A DNA stretch of 14,999 bases from Phoronis ovalis (GCA_028565635.1 JAOXYB010029545.1:1-14999); one strand, 5' to 3'. Counted from the first letter of the stretch, positions 1-9,112 are shown. The notes: generated by a model from the sequence alone, not told the origin. Numbers and translations: made by a program.

Positions 1-156
1 GCCGAGTTGATCCGAATTGGATGTCCGGACGTTTAGCCCCAAGATACGCCGTCCGGTAACCGGACGTTTAGCCACTCAGTATTACGGATTTAATATTTTG
101 GGACATCGTTAAACTAAATGACAAGAAATTTAAGTAATATAGAAATTTCTTTTCAG
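1..156. repeat. Upstream intron end of ADAT3 with a small GC-rich repeat
   Basis: The 14-mer CCGGACGTTTAGCC occurs twice in direct orientation (25-38 and 60-73). The second copy overlaps a perfect inverted repeat, CGTCCGG-TAA-CCGGACG (50-66). This GC-rich piece is unlike the AT-rich sequence after it and is probably the edge of a dispersed repeat. Positions 142-156 form a good 3' splice site (pyrimidine-rich, ending TTTTCAG) for the exon at 157. No start exon of the required phase with a credible donor was found here. The ATG at 21 could reach the required phase only through a poor GTTTAG donor. Confidence 0.5.
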
Positions 157-3100
157 GTAGTAGTAGTAATGTTAGTGTTAGAAAGTCTTTTGAAATAAAA
201 GAAGTTCTTGACGATTCATTGTTGGTAGAGAATATTGATGTAAAAGATGTTGTCATTTGTGATATTCTGGAAAAGAAGAAGACATCATCGCTACTCAGGT
301 AAAGAATCGGAAGTTTTATGAATGGTCGGTCTTTCAGAGGCAGATCCCCGGGGCAGATCCCGGGGAAAAACATTTTTATAGTATAGGTACGTGCCGCGGG
401 ATATATCTGAACTTTTTGCTTACAGCATAAATCCCATCAAAACTTTTACAAAATAAAATATTGAGGTAACCGTGAATCCAAAATTTTAGGAATGTTTTTA
501 AAATAAAAGCAATCTAGTTTTTTATTGTAACAAGAAAGTGGACAGCAAGCCACATTATTGAATGATGGCAATCCAAATAAAAAGTAAAAAGCATACAATC
601 CAAATCAAAATTTTCACCTGGCGCAACTAAAAAATAATTTGAATACCACCAATGATATGGATCTACGATTTTAAGTTTGAGACTATTCTAACCTAACCTA
701 ACGTGACCCGGATATTGAACTACTGTAAACACACTCACAAAAAGCTTCCAATTTCTAGTAAATGTTTATGTCGTGCATTTCAAGTTTACCAGACTTAATT
801 ATTTTTTGTTTGCAAAACATATCTAGCAAAAAGAAAGGTGATATTATCACGTGAAAAGGTAATTTAGACATAAATAGTATTTTACCATATGGCAATAGGG
901 GTGGAACTCAAGTTAACTTGTGAAGTCACAGGTCAACCTCGAAAATGATCTCCATGTGACAAAGTACAGGGTGTTCTAACCAATAGGCTGGAGCAATTTA
1001 GCATATAAACAAAGGATAATTGACATGTGGGATGTACTAAGAACAAACTGGGCCATCCGGTTGGGGTGTACCTAGGATCGCGATTCTCAGTATTTGGAAT
1101 GGGAGGCCTGTAAAGTGGATAAATCAAATTTGCAATAAGGTATTTGCAAGAGTTTTCTTAGGTACACCCAGGTACACCTAGATAATTATATTACCTTTAT
1201 TTTACAGTTTGCTTTGTGAAAATCCATCCAGTAGAAGCTGCTCCAGAGAAAAAATAACACCCCCCCCCCCTAAAAATCACAAGAATCTAAATTGTCTATT
1301 TTTATGCGCATGTGAGCCAATTTCACCATAAAAACTCTATTTCAATTTGATTCTTTTTTTTTACTCACAAATGTTTTTTATTTATATTTTTTCTTAGTTA
1401 TATTAGTCCCAGGCTTAATACTTTGCAGACAATTTCCGCAAGGCGGTAAACTTCTAGACCCATTTATAGGAAATCATAAATCTTATTGCAAAACTCCATG
1501 ACCGGAACTCTCGCTCTTATATGGCTTGCGCGATTTCCCTTTTCTGGGTACATACTGCCTGAAGCCAGGTACGGTTATGGATAGTTGCTAATGTACAGGT
1601 ACATGTCTGTATACGTTAATGTACCCCGGGTACACTTCTGTAGTACCCCTTACGACAATGACTCTTTCAGCCTTAGTTATAGTCCCAGGTTTGGTATAAC
1701 AGCAGAAATAACTATTAATACTGTATTTGATATTTTAAGTAAAGAGATCTTGGGGAGATTGAATTATTCCGGATCTCTCTTATTTAAACAGCTCCACTAT
1801 CTTTTTTAATATTTTTTTTGAGTAAGGGATAAGTTTTGGCAGGGATTTTTTGCCCTGTTTATAATCCAAAAGAAGATATAGTTGATATTGCAGAAAATGT
1901 GAATCTTGTAATCTGACTTCACAATCTAACCCTAAACCTGTTACGGACATACTTCAACCTCAAATGGCAAGTCTCATAGAATAGTTTCAAATTATTATGC
2001 TATAAACTGAATTGTAGATGAATTAATATGAAACAGGTGAAACCTCAAAGCGAGCTCAGATGCTCGTATTGACTTCCAAACTGCTTATAGCGCGTAAAGT
2101 CACGTGTTCGTGTTCGTCTTTTTGTTAACAACATCACGCATTTACAATCATGACACATGAGCTAGCGCTGCTGTTTGTTAAGAAATAAAAATTGCCAACA
2201 AATTTATTAACAGTTATTACCAGGGCACATGATAAGATTTTATTACAATTGAAACAGACGGAATTCTGATTATAAGTATGTAGGTTACGTCATACTCATT
2301 ATGTAAGTACATGCACATTATGTAAGAGCTCGCTCTGCGAGCAGCAGCTGCCCTGCCGCTCTCAATCTCGCTATTAAACTTTTTATGAAACAGTTATTTC
2401 AACTTTACCTGTTTTTGCAGGGATTTATCACAAACATTTCCACTTGGTGAAATGCAACATTTAAGAAGAGTAAAAAGCAATAAGGACAAAGGTATGTAAA
2501 TAGATTTCTTGTAAGCATGAGTTTTGATAAAATTGTTATTACTTTACATGGATCACATGCTTAAAATGACTTGATAACTGGTTTTGAAACATAATAATTT
2601 AACCTTTGCAATTTAAAATTGCATTCAGAAAGTGTACCAGATGTCAGGTAGCTGAATTGCGTTTTTAAAAACTGCAACTAGAACATTATTTATTTAATTC
2701 ATCTTAAAACCCAGTTGAAATAAATATTGCTGTGCTACTTTGATTGTTCTTTTACCTTGTTATTACAGACAGTGTCTTGCAAATAATAGTATGCGATTCC
2801 TGTTACACCTTACAACACAACATATATAATGATGTTCACACATTCTTAAAATCTAAAAATATATCTTCCGATGGCCTGGGACCATGGAAAATTGTGCAAG
2901 TTGCCAAGTATCCCCCTAAAACTAAGCAGCAATATGAAAAAGCTAAAGTGCTATGGCCAACAAATTTCCATGAAGATAAACAGTAAGTTTGTATCTTATT
3001 TAAACTAGCTTTGTATATGTTTTAGTAGTCTAAGTTTAGACCCTTGTTGTATTTTTAAATATTTTTTTTGTTAAAAATTGAGTTTATGTATGAGTTTAGA

Positions 3101-6100
3101 TCCCTATATAAATTTCTATCCCTATATGCAACAAGATATATCTGATAATAATATGGTCTATTAATTTTAAAACATATTTTTGACTTTGCGAGGTTATAGT
3201 TTTAAAACAATTTATTTAGTAAATTTATAAGATATTTAGTCTGTGTTAGAGACTAATATTTTATAGAAATCAAGTAATACACGCCACTGTACAATGAATG
3301 CAGACTGTTCGTAATTCTTACAATTATAATCTGGCTTTTTCTGATTTATATATTTGTTATGATCAGTCTTTATGCATCTATGCAAAACTAGACAGAATTT
3401 TCAAACGATGGGCTAAAGAATATCCAGCAACACTGCTTAAAGCTTAGTTGCTTTAATGACAAGCTGAATAAAGTAATGGAATATATTGATATGATAATTG
3501 AGTTTACAGGCTGACCAAGTCCCTACAAGGAGCTTTGTTTTTAAATGAAGAATTTGAAAATATACAGAAACACATGTATTTTGCAGTCAACATTGCAAAA
3601 ATAGGCAGAACTAAAAATAAGGTACTTAATTTTTACATGTAGTTTACATGTTCCTTTTAATCCTGGACAAGTTCTTATATGATGCAGTTAAACTATCAGT
3701 GAAGTTTAGAAAATTGAATAGAATAATGGTAATTATATAGATAGATGAAGGAGTATGTACTTCACAATAAAATTCTTTTAGCATATTGATAATTGAGGGC
3801 TATAGGGGGATTTTCGCAAGCAGTGAGCATTCGGGTCTGTTAAGTCCGAGCAGCGAGCATTGTCTTTTGGCGACCACTTTTTTTGTTTGTTTTCTAATAT
3901 TTTTTAACTATTCACTTTTGTTTTGCTTGTCGATTTTTTTTGGCAATCGTTTTTTTCTTTTTTGGTTGTTAATTTTTCTTGTTAAGTGCGAGCAGCGAAC
4001 ATTGCTGATTTTTAAGTGCGAGCATTGCACCTTGGGGGGTTCCCCTTACCCTCTCATAATTAGCTTCCATTGTAACAGTTATTGATATGGGACTATGTAG
4101 TGTTAATGAAGTCACTATGTCAAATTTTTGCCTAGGTATCTTCAGTGGGTGCAGTAGTTGTCAATTCTCAGAATGATGAGGTGGTAGCTGCATGTTTTGA
4201 TTGTTGCCATGGAAACCACCCTCTACATCATGCTGTTATGGTGGCTATAGACTTGGTAGCTAGAAGTCAAGGTGCTGGGGTGTATACATATCCAGGTTGT
4301 CTTATCATTTTGTTCAAATACAGTCTGAATAAATCCATCCGTTAGTGTTCCGTACCTTCTCAACTAGTCTATTTTTGTTATATTCCTGCAATTTAACAAG
4401 AGCAAAATAATCACGTCATTAATCTTTTGCTAACCGATATAAGCCTTTCTCTCTGCATGATCCATCGTCGCCTACCAGTTCTATTCTATCATTATGACTC
4501 ATTTATCTAGGGAGCTTGCTGTTTGCTTAGCGGGACATAGATAAACTCTTACATGACAGAATGTGTATGATCGACACCCTGCCTGTTTAGTCCACTGTTA
4601 TACCTATTATTGCAAGCTGCAATTTGATTGGTGTCAAGACTTCGTGACACTGTATATATAAGTAAAGGGGTTATCGTTCTTCTGGTTTTCGAGATAATAA
4701 ACAAAAATTGACTAAGGTTGAGCCCAGACATTAGTTGATAAGGTACAGAACACTAACTGATGGATTTCTTCAGACTGGTTCAAATAGGGCCCTCTCAAGA
4801 CATATATTCAAATCTTGTCTACCAGGGGATTATTTTGAGAAGCTGTTATATCTAAGTGTTAGGCTAGAATACTATGCATTGAAAAATATCAGTTTTTCCT
4901 CAAGGAAATCAATTTATTTATTTGTTGACAAAATGCCAATTATACTACTTCATTGTACAATTATCAAGTATTTACCGACCAGAACAGTTAGCTATTTTCT
5001 ACAGTAGGCAATGGGAAATTTGACATCATCTGCAGTCATAAGGGCAAGTGCTGTATTTAAGCCCCCTCATGGAACAGAACATCTAAATGACTTGTGATGT
5101 GTTACGTAATTGCAATCAAGCAAACACAAAGTTGGCGAGTCCATCTTTTGACAGTGCTAAGCTTTGATTTGTTTGGAGAAGAATTTGCTAAAATTTATGG
5201 AAAACGAATGCTTGTTAAACAACAAGGAAGAAAGACTAAGGTCATCGATTTTGGAAAGTGCCAACGATCCTGGCCCTAAAAATATTACTAATTGTAGAAG
5301 AAAACATTTACTGAGTAGATTGCTCGCTCGGGATTGCTTCACAATCGAAGTTGAACCACTCAAAGATAAAGGTCAAACTTGATAATAATAAGTAATATAA
5401 ATGATATGAATATGATCATTATTCCATCATAAGATCACATTAATGTTATTTTCCAAATTTATAGAGGATTTCAGAAGGAATATTTGTCAAGTTATTAAGT
5501 TTACAGCAGAATAAATACAGTAGTCTACATAATATAAAGTATTTAACACTGTATGCTTGCAGCCCTTATATCCCCTGGTGATGAACATGGGAACTAAGAT
5601 TATTTATTTTTAATTTTTACAGCTGAAGATTCATTCCTCATAAATGTTTTAGAAATGAGTGAGACTTCAGCCAAAGAATCTCTTCCATATCTTTGTACCA
5701 CTTTTGATTTATATGTTACCAAAGAACCTTGTATAATGTAGGTATTGCTTTTTTTAAAAATTAAATGTTACTCACTGTATTTAAAAAAAAATTTATTCTA
5801 TAATTTTAGCCACTGTAAATGTTGAAAAATGTTGCTCTGTAGATATATTTTGCAAGTATTTGCATTGTGAAGAATGTACTAATAGAATGATCGTAGTTAG
5901 ATTAATCATGAATTTTAAGTTTCTAAAACAATTTTTTTTTTGGAAATAATACATAAAGAATCTTAGATAAAAATGATGTATGATGTTTATCATGGTGTAA
6001 ATATAGAAATATTGATATTTATTTCTAACTTTCAGGTGTGCAATGGCACTTGTTCATTCTCGCATACATCGGGTATTTTATGGCATAGTATCACCAGATG

Positions 6101-6219
6101 GTGCTTTAGGCTCTAAATATAAGCTACATCTCCAGTCTGGATTAAATCATCATTTCCAAGTCTTTAGAGGAGTCCTCCAGTCAGACTGTCATGAGTTACA
6201 TAGAAGTCAAATTAGTTAA
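157..6219 (+). CDS. ADAT3: ADAT3: inactive-subunit homologue of the tRNA wobble adenosine deaminase (5'-incomplete, 7 visible exons)
   Basis: Visible coding exons are 157-298, 2421-2491, 2769-2982, 3510-3621, 4136-4295, 5623-5737 and 6036-6219 (stop TAA 6217-6219). All have AG/GT borders and the phases join without a break to give 331 residues, numbered here from the first whole codon at 159. ADAT3 pairs with ADAT2 to convert A34 to inosine in tRNA anticodons. The N-terminal part, including [17 protein letters not shown] (31-47), [12 protein letters not shown] and [11 protein letters not shown] (ending at 142), matches the ADAT3-specific region. The deaminase domain has VGAVVV, then the zinc ligand H211 in [12 protein letters not shown], where V213 stands in place of the catalytic Glu, as in animal ADAT3. 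PCIMC (C269, C272) supplies the other zinc ligands, followed by RVFYG, SPDGALG and FQVFRGVL near the C-terminus. Length is close to the family's usual size. The first visible exon has no Met and begins with the last two bases of a codon, so a short upstream coding exon is missing. Confidence 0.95.
299..2420 (+). other. ADAT3 intron 1 (about 2.1 kb), no gene seen
   Basis: The intron starts GTAAAG after CTCAG and ends GTTTTTGCAG. Within it are a tandem pair of GGCAGATCCC(C)GGGG units (339-365), an 11-base run of C (1260-1270), a scatter of GGTACA/GGTACC words between about 1065 and 1635, and two similar copies of CTTAGTTATA(TT)AGTCCCAGG (about 1393 and 1673) in direct orientation. Open frames here, such as one at 1585-1809, have no recognisable domain and no conserved look, and I take them as chance. 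Confidence 0.6.
339..365. repeat. Tandem pair of 13-14 bp units around CCCCGGGG
   Basis: GGCAGATCCCCGG is followed directly by GGCAGATCCCGGGG. The core CCCCGGGG is self-complementary. It lies just inside ADAT3 intron 1, about 40 bases after the donor. No function is apparent. Confidence 0.6.
3795..4055. mobile_element. Short non-autonomous element in ADAT3 intron 4 with GCGAGCAGCGAGCATTG repeats
   Basis: The ends are imperfect inverted repeats: the left begins GAGGGCTATAGGGGGA, and the reverse complement of the right begins GAGAGGGTAAGGGGAA. They are flanked by ATAATT on both sides (3789-3794 and 4056-4061), a plausible target duplication. Inside are four related units built on (AAGTGCGAG)CAGCGAGCATTG: near 3817-3832, 3841-3862, 3982-4004 and 4013-4027 (the last lacking CAGCGA). 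A T-rich, pyrimidine-strand stretch lies between units two and three. There is no coding capacity for a transposase, so this is a MITE-like or other short interspersed element. The long open frame across it (3786-4085) is low complexity and not a gene. The superfamily is not determined because the terminal repeats are short and differ by an indel. Confidence 0.6.
4321..4777. mobile_element. MITE with 46-bp terminal inverted repeats and 9-bp target site duplication
   Basis: The left end (4321-4366) and the reverse complement of the right end (4732-4777) match at 42 of 46 positions, both beginning CAGTCTGAA. The element is bounded on both sides by the identical 9-mer GTTCAAATA (4312-4320 and 4778-4786). 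At 457 bp with no transposase frame it is a non-autonomous DNA transposon. A 9-bp duplication with fairly long terminal repeats fits Mutator-like elements best. An hAT element would normally give 8 bp, and Merlin-type elements 8-9 bp. It sits in ADAT3 intron 5, beginning 26 bases after the last base of the preceding exon, so the insertion left the donor site intact. Confidence 0.88.
5164..5382 (+). pseudogene. Possible protein-coding relic inside ADAT3 intron 5
   Basis: One frame, open from about 5164 to the TGA at 5380, encodes a hydrophilic stretch with the words [28 protein letters not shown] and [18 protein letters not shown]. Overlapping it in another frame, 5094-5279 gives [19 protein letters not shown]. 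Both read more like protein than the surrounding sequence, but neither is a family I recognise, and neither has a splice context that would join it to ADAT3, whose flanking exons already join cleanly. A degraded inserted coding fragment is possible. Chance is equally possible. Confidence 0.2.
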
Positions 6220-6296
6220 AAAATGTCTATATATAATAACAATTATGCCATCCAGTTGTCACTCAACTGAAAACTTTGTTGTTATTAATAATTGTA

Positions 6297-6302
6297 ATTA
6301 AA
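6297..6302 (+). terminator. Candidate ADAT3 polyadenylation signal ATTAAA
   Basis: ATTAAA lies 78 bases after the ADAT3 stop codon and is the first signal-like hexamer there. A second ATTAAA is at 6692-6697. No canonical AATAAA was seen on this strand between 6220 and 6700. The hexamer is common in AT-rich DNA, so this is weak. Confidence 0.35.
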
Positions 6303-6658
6303 ACTATTGTTTATTTAAAGTCTACAAAAGCATGAAACAAGAGAAACTCCTTATATTTTTGATATTAAGAAGAAAACTACTGGCAGTAATGCTTTATAGG
6401 CACAAAGAAGTGAGATTTAATTTTAACCAGTGGTTGTGTATGCTTGGAAACAAAAATAGCCTATTAATTTAAATTCACTAAAAATAGCTAGTTATTATTA
6501 GTTATTAGTGTATTTACGTGGTTTGTGTGTTCTATCTTCCTTATTTTTCCCGATGTTGCTAGGCATCTGTTTCCTTTGAGGTGTGTGGTATTTACGTATC
6601 ACTTTTTTTGTAAACCCCTGTGCATATGTCTGTGGGTCAGTGTTATGATAATACATAT

Positions 6659-6682
6659 CTGGGACTATATAAATAGTCCCAG
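6659..6682. repeat. Perfect 10-bp inverted repeat with 4-base loop
   Basis: CTGGGACTAT, then ATAA, then ATAGTCCCAG. It lies in the space downstream of ADAT3, near the polyadenylation signal of the possible minus-strand transcript, and could form a stable hairpin in RNA from either strand. The AGTCCCAG word also recurs in intron 1, so it may be a fragment of a dispersed repeat. Confidence 0.6.
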
Positions 6683-6717
6683 TGCATATTCATTAAATTA
6701 ATGTTTTAAACAAAATC

Positions 6718-6723
6718 TTTATT
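6718..6723 (-). terminator. Candidate minus-strand polyadenylation signal AATAAA
   Basis: TTTATT on the given strand reads AATAAA on the minus strand, about 190 bases downstream of the TAA ending the open frame at 6911-7054. Position and spacing would suit the 3' end of a gene converging on ADAT3. The hexamer alone is weak evidence in sequence this AT-rich. Confidence 0.3.
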
Positions 6724-6910
6724 TTAGTGCTCATCAACACTAAATTATGATATTAAAAAAAAACTGTGCATTAATTGGCAAACTGGTGGCCACAAAAATA
6801 AATCATGGATTTACAAATATAAAACAATCCCATTTCCTACTCTAAATCATATTTTGCAGAACTTTGATAATGTGTATTTTGTGTATTTTGTGTGTATTGT
6901 AAAACTTTGC

Positions 6911-7187
6911 TTATTGACTGATATACATCACATAATCCTGTTCCAGTTGGTATATAACTTTCCTCAAAAAGCACTCATAAACTATTCCGCAGGTTTGGCA
7001 TTCTTTTAATTCCTGTGCTGAAATCGGAAAAACATTTTTTCGCACAACTTGAAATCATGGTACCATAAAGTGCATTACTATTCCTGTGGGCCTTAACATA
7101 TTTATATGCTTCTAATAAAAGAATTTTGAATCGATTAAAAAATTGTATGAATTTTTTATGAAACGTTTTATACAAACAAGTCATCAA
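6911..7187 (-). CDS. Possible terminal exon(s) of an unrecognised minus-strand gene
   Basis: Two overlapping minus-strand frames look protein-like. Frame one (7187 to 6975, 70 codons from an ATG) contains FNRFKILLLEAYKYVKAHR and NALYGTMISSCAKKC. Frame two (open 7054 to 6914, stop TAA 6911-6913) contains AQELKECQTCGIVYE, with a CxxC that could be half of a zinc site, then FLRKVIYQLEQDYVMYISQ at the end. A strong-looking acceptor (TTTTTCCGATTTCAG, ending at 7018) precedes frame two at 7017, and another (TTCTTTTATTAG) lies inside frame one. The two frames might therefore be alternative or successive exons, or a frameshifted relic. AATAAA follows downstream on this strand. I do not recognise the family. 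Chance open frames of this length are common here. Confidence 0.25.
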
Positions 7188-7211
7188 ATATATATATATA
7201 TTTGATGACTT
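7178..7211. repeat. 34-bp perfect palindrome with AT-rich centre
   Basis: The sequence begins AAGTCATCAAATA, runs through alternating TA, and ends with the exact reverse complement. It could extrude as a cruciform or fold as an RNA hairpin. It covers the first codons of the minus-strand frame described at 6911-7187, which makes that frame's ATG doubtful. Confidence 0.85.
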
Positions 7212-8076
7212 ATATAATTAAAATTCAATTGATGAGAATACTAAATACTTATAATAAAACCATTATGTAAGTTTAAATGTCATAAATATGGCCGTTTTGA
7301 AATTCATGACAAAAATATCATAAAAGCTAAGAGAAAAAAACAATACAGTTTACAAATACGAATATATAGCTTGGTCGAATCTATACCACTTCTTGAACAT
7401 TGCATTACGCACTTATGTTCAATACAATGTATTGTAATGTTAGCGTTACCATTAGCAATTTATTACGCATGGAGAATACAAAGAATAGGTATAATCAACT
7501 GATCAATAGTTATTATTTGAATGACTGTTAGGCATTGGTTAGTTCGAGGCTGATTGAATGTTTGTAGTGACGAAAGGGTCAAGTGGGAGAAAGCCATTTT
7601 CGTAGTCAGCGAGCAATTCATTATTTTTTTAACAGCAAATAATTATTTGAAAAGTCACCGAATTTTGGAAGCTGTGGTTTTACTCTTTGCACTGTAATCA
7701 TAGATGGATGCTAATCAATAATAGTTCAAATTTCAAGACATACCATCAAACCGATGGTACGAAATTCGTACTTGTGATTCGAAATCTATAGCGCGAGTCA
7801 CGCATGAATCGAAAACAAGAAGGAGCATAGGTTCAAGCAACTTGGATCATTATCATTCTGGAAGTAAAAAGGAAGATTGGTGACGTTTTAAAAACCATTC
7901 TCGCAGTCATCTCTGACGAAGTTGGTGTAATGATCACTGTGGGAACTGTATAATGTTACACAACAATTTCTAGTGCAGAAAATTTCATACTATACGATCT
8001 TTTATAAGAAATTCAATGTAATCTACAACTTCTAGACAAAACGAGTGAAAAACTAACAGTATCGTGACGTGTAAAT
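7212..8076 (+). other. Upstream region of the 8077 gene, no other gene secured
   Basis: This stretch holds no convincing coding frame and no clear TATA box at a useful distance from 8077. TGACGT words (7882-7887 and 8065-8070) resemble cAMP-response half-elements but are short enough to be chance. A minus-strand ATG frame near 7597 gives about 45 residues beginning MAFSHLTLSSLQ. It could be a first exon of a divergent transcript, but nothing else supports it. Confidence 0.35.
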
Positions 8077-8970
8077 ATGGCAACATACGAAGAACGAACA
8101 GAGCAAGATGTTTTAACGGAAATGAACAAAAATTTTCGAAAGTCAAAAGTTATGCAAATCATACGATTTTTGCACGATCAAGATGTGTTAAACAAGAGAT
8201 TTCACGAGTTTGATTTGGAAACTGACCACGAAACGGAAACATCCGATTCCGAATGTTCACTAACACCTCAAAAAAGACTAGAAAGATTGCGTGCTGCAAA
8301 AAGGCACGACTCGGATCGGGAAAGTGATTCATATTCTGCAATAGATCATGGACTAGAAATATTTGAGGAGACGGGGGGAAATTGGGAAGAAGCAGTACCA
8401 TTACTTAAATCCTCGAAGTCATCTGCAAATATACGAAGACGCCGATATAGAAGCAAAACAGAAGACAATAGTAAAAAAGTTTTGAAAAAAATAAATATTC
8501 GTCCCGCAAGTGCTGTGGGACATCGAAAGCAACAGGGTGATAAACAATCTAAAGATTTTTCATTGAAAACATTACTACCACAGTCAAGTCCGGTACCAGA
8601 TGTTAAATGTAAATCGCACTCAAACTGGGATTATCATCACACCAACGGCAAACCAATGTCGCCAACAGAAATTATGGTGTACGGACCGTCGAGTGCTCGC
8701 AGACGCTCTGAACAAAGTCCTATAACCCCTATTATAGTGCCAAGACATGAAACATTTAGGGATAGATCTTTACGATATTCAACTGATCAATTTGAGATTC
8801 ATGAAATTTCCGCAAATATAAGGACAGAGTCTACTGACTTAAAATGTGTTAGAAAGACTAAACTTCTCTGTGACTTGAATGATATTCCTGGTGCTGGAAT
8901 AACCATGGTCAAACTGCCACCATTAGAAACGACCAAATTGTCGGGACCTAGTCTAGTCAATACTTTCTAG
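8077..8970 (+). CDS. Uncharacterised hydrophilic, probably disordered 297-aa protein
   Basis: This is an uninterrupted frame far longer than any other in the window. Its ATG has A at -3 and G at +4, and an in-frame TGA lies 12 bases upstream (8065-8067), so the start is well fixed unless a 5' exon is spliced on. Residues 8-45 could form an amphipathic helix (QDVLTEMNKNF, KVMQIIRFLHDQD). An acidic patch follows (46-59, DLETDHETETSDSE), then KRLERLRAAKR, a basic cluster RRRRYRSK (120-127), the motif IRPASAVGHRK (141-151), a Ser/Pro-rich part (SSARRRSEQSPITP, 205-218) and an ordered-looking tail (LLCDLNDIPGAGITMVKLPPL, 264-283). Several SP/TP and RxxS sites would suit phosphorylation. There is no signal peptide, membrane segment or known catalytic motif. 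RPASA-type motifs occur in many animal cytoskeletal and ciliary proteins, but that is not enough to assign a role. No family is recognised. Confidence 0.75.
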   Translation: MATYEERTEQDVLTEMNKNFRKSKVMQIIRFLHDQDVLNKRFHEFDLETDHETETSDSECSLTPQKRLERLRAAKRHDSDRESDSYSAIDHGLEIFEETGGNWEEAVPLLKSSKSSANIRRRRYRSKTEDNSKKVLKKINIRPASAVGHRKQQGDKQSKDFSLKTLLPQSSPVPDVKCKSHSNWDYHHTNGKPMSPTEIMVYGPSSARRRSEQSPITPIIVPRHETFRDRSLRYSTDQFEIHEISANIRTESTDLKCVRKTKLLCDLNDIPGAGITMVKLPPLETTKLSGPSLVNTF

Positions 8971-9013
8971 CTTTCGTTCGTATGTAAAATGTTACAATTA
9001 GTAAGAATTAATT

Positions 9014-9019
9014 ATTAAA
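9014..9019 (+). terminator. Weak candidate polyadenylation signal for the 8077 gene
   Basis: ATTAAA lies 44 bases after the stop codon. A canonical AATAAA on this strand is not met until 9791-9796. Either could serve, and transcript ends would decide. Confidence 0.25.
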
Positions 9020-9076
9020 TTATCATCACAATTAACTCTTTAATTTGTATTCCATTGCATCGTGCTTTATAACTCG

Positions 9077-9083
<7 letters not shown>

Positions 9084-9112
<29 letters not shown>
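9084..9112. repeat. (TC)14 microsatellite
   Basis: An uninterrupted TC/CT dinucleotide run of 29 bases lies about 110 bases after the stop of the 8077 gene, so probably in or just after its 3' untranslated region. Confidence 0.95.

Noticed and set aside
21-55. ATG-initiated stretch followed by GGTAACC as the missing ADAT3 start exon
   Set aside because: The phase left by a donor at 56 does not fit the two-base start of the exon at 157 and would create an immediate stop. The only donor that fits the phase (GTTTAG at 31) is poor.
68-373. 101-codon minus-strand open frame
   Set aside because: It is antisense to the first visible ADAT3 exon, which has clean splice sites and matches the family.
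690-702. TAACCTAACCTAA, telomere-like repeat
   Set aside because: Only two to three units inside an intron, too short to be an interstitial telomere array.
3786-4085. 99-codon plus-strand open frame
   Set aside because: It covers almost exactly the intronic repeat element, and its long Phe/Leu stretch comes from the T-rich gap.
4777-4788. GGTTCAAATAGG resembling a tRNA B box
   Set aside because: It is the right-hand target duplication of the MITE plus the next bases. No A box or cloverleaf can be drawn around it.
8159-8401. 80-codon minus-strand open frame
   Set aside because: It is antisense to the 297-codon gene at 8077 and has no features of its own.
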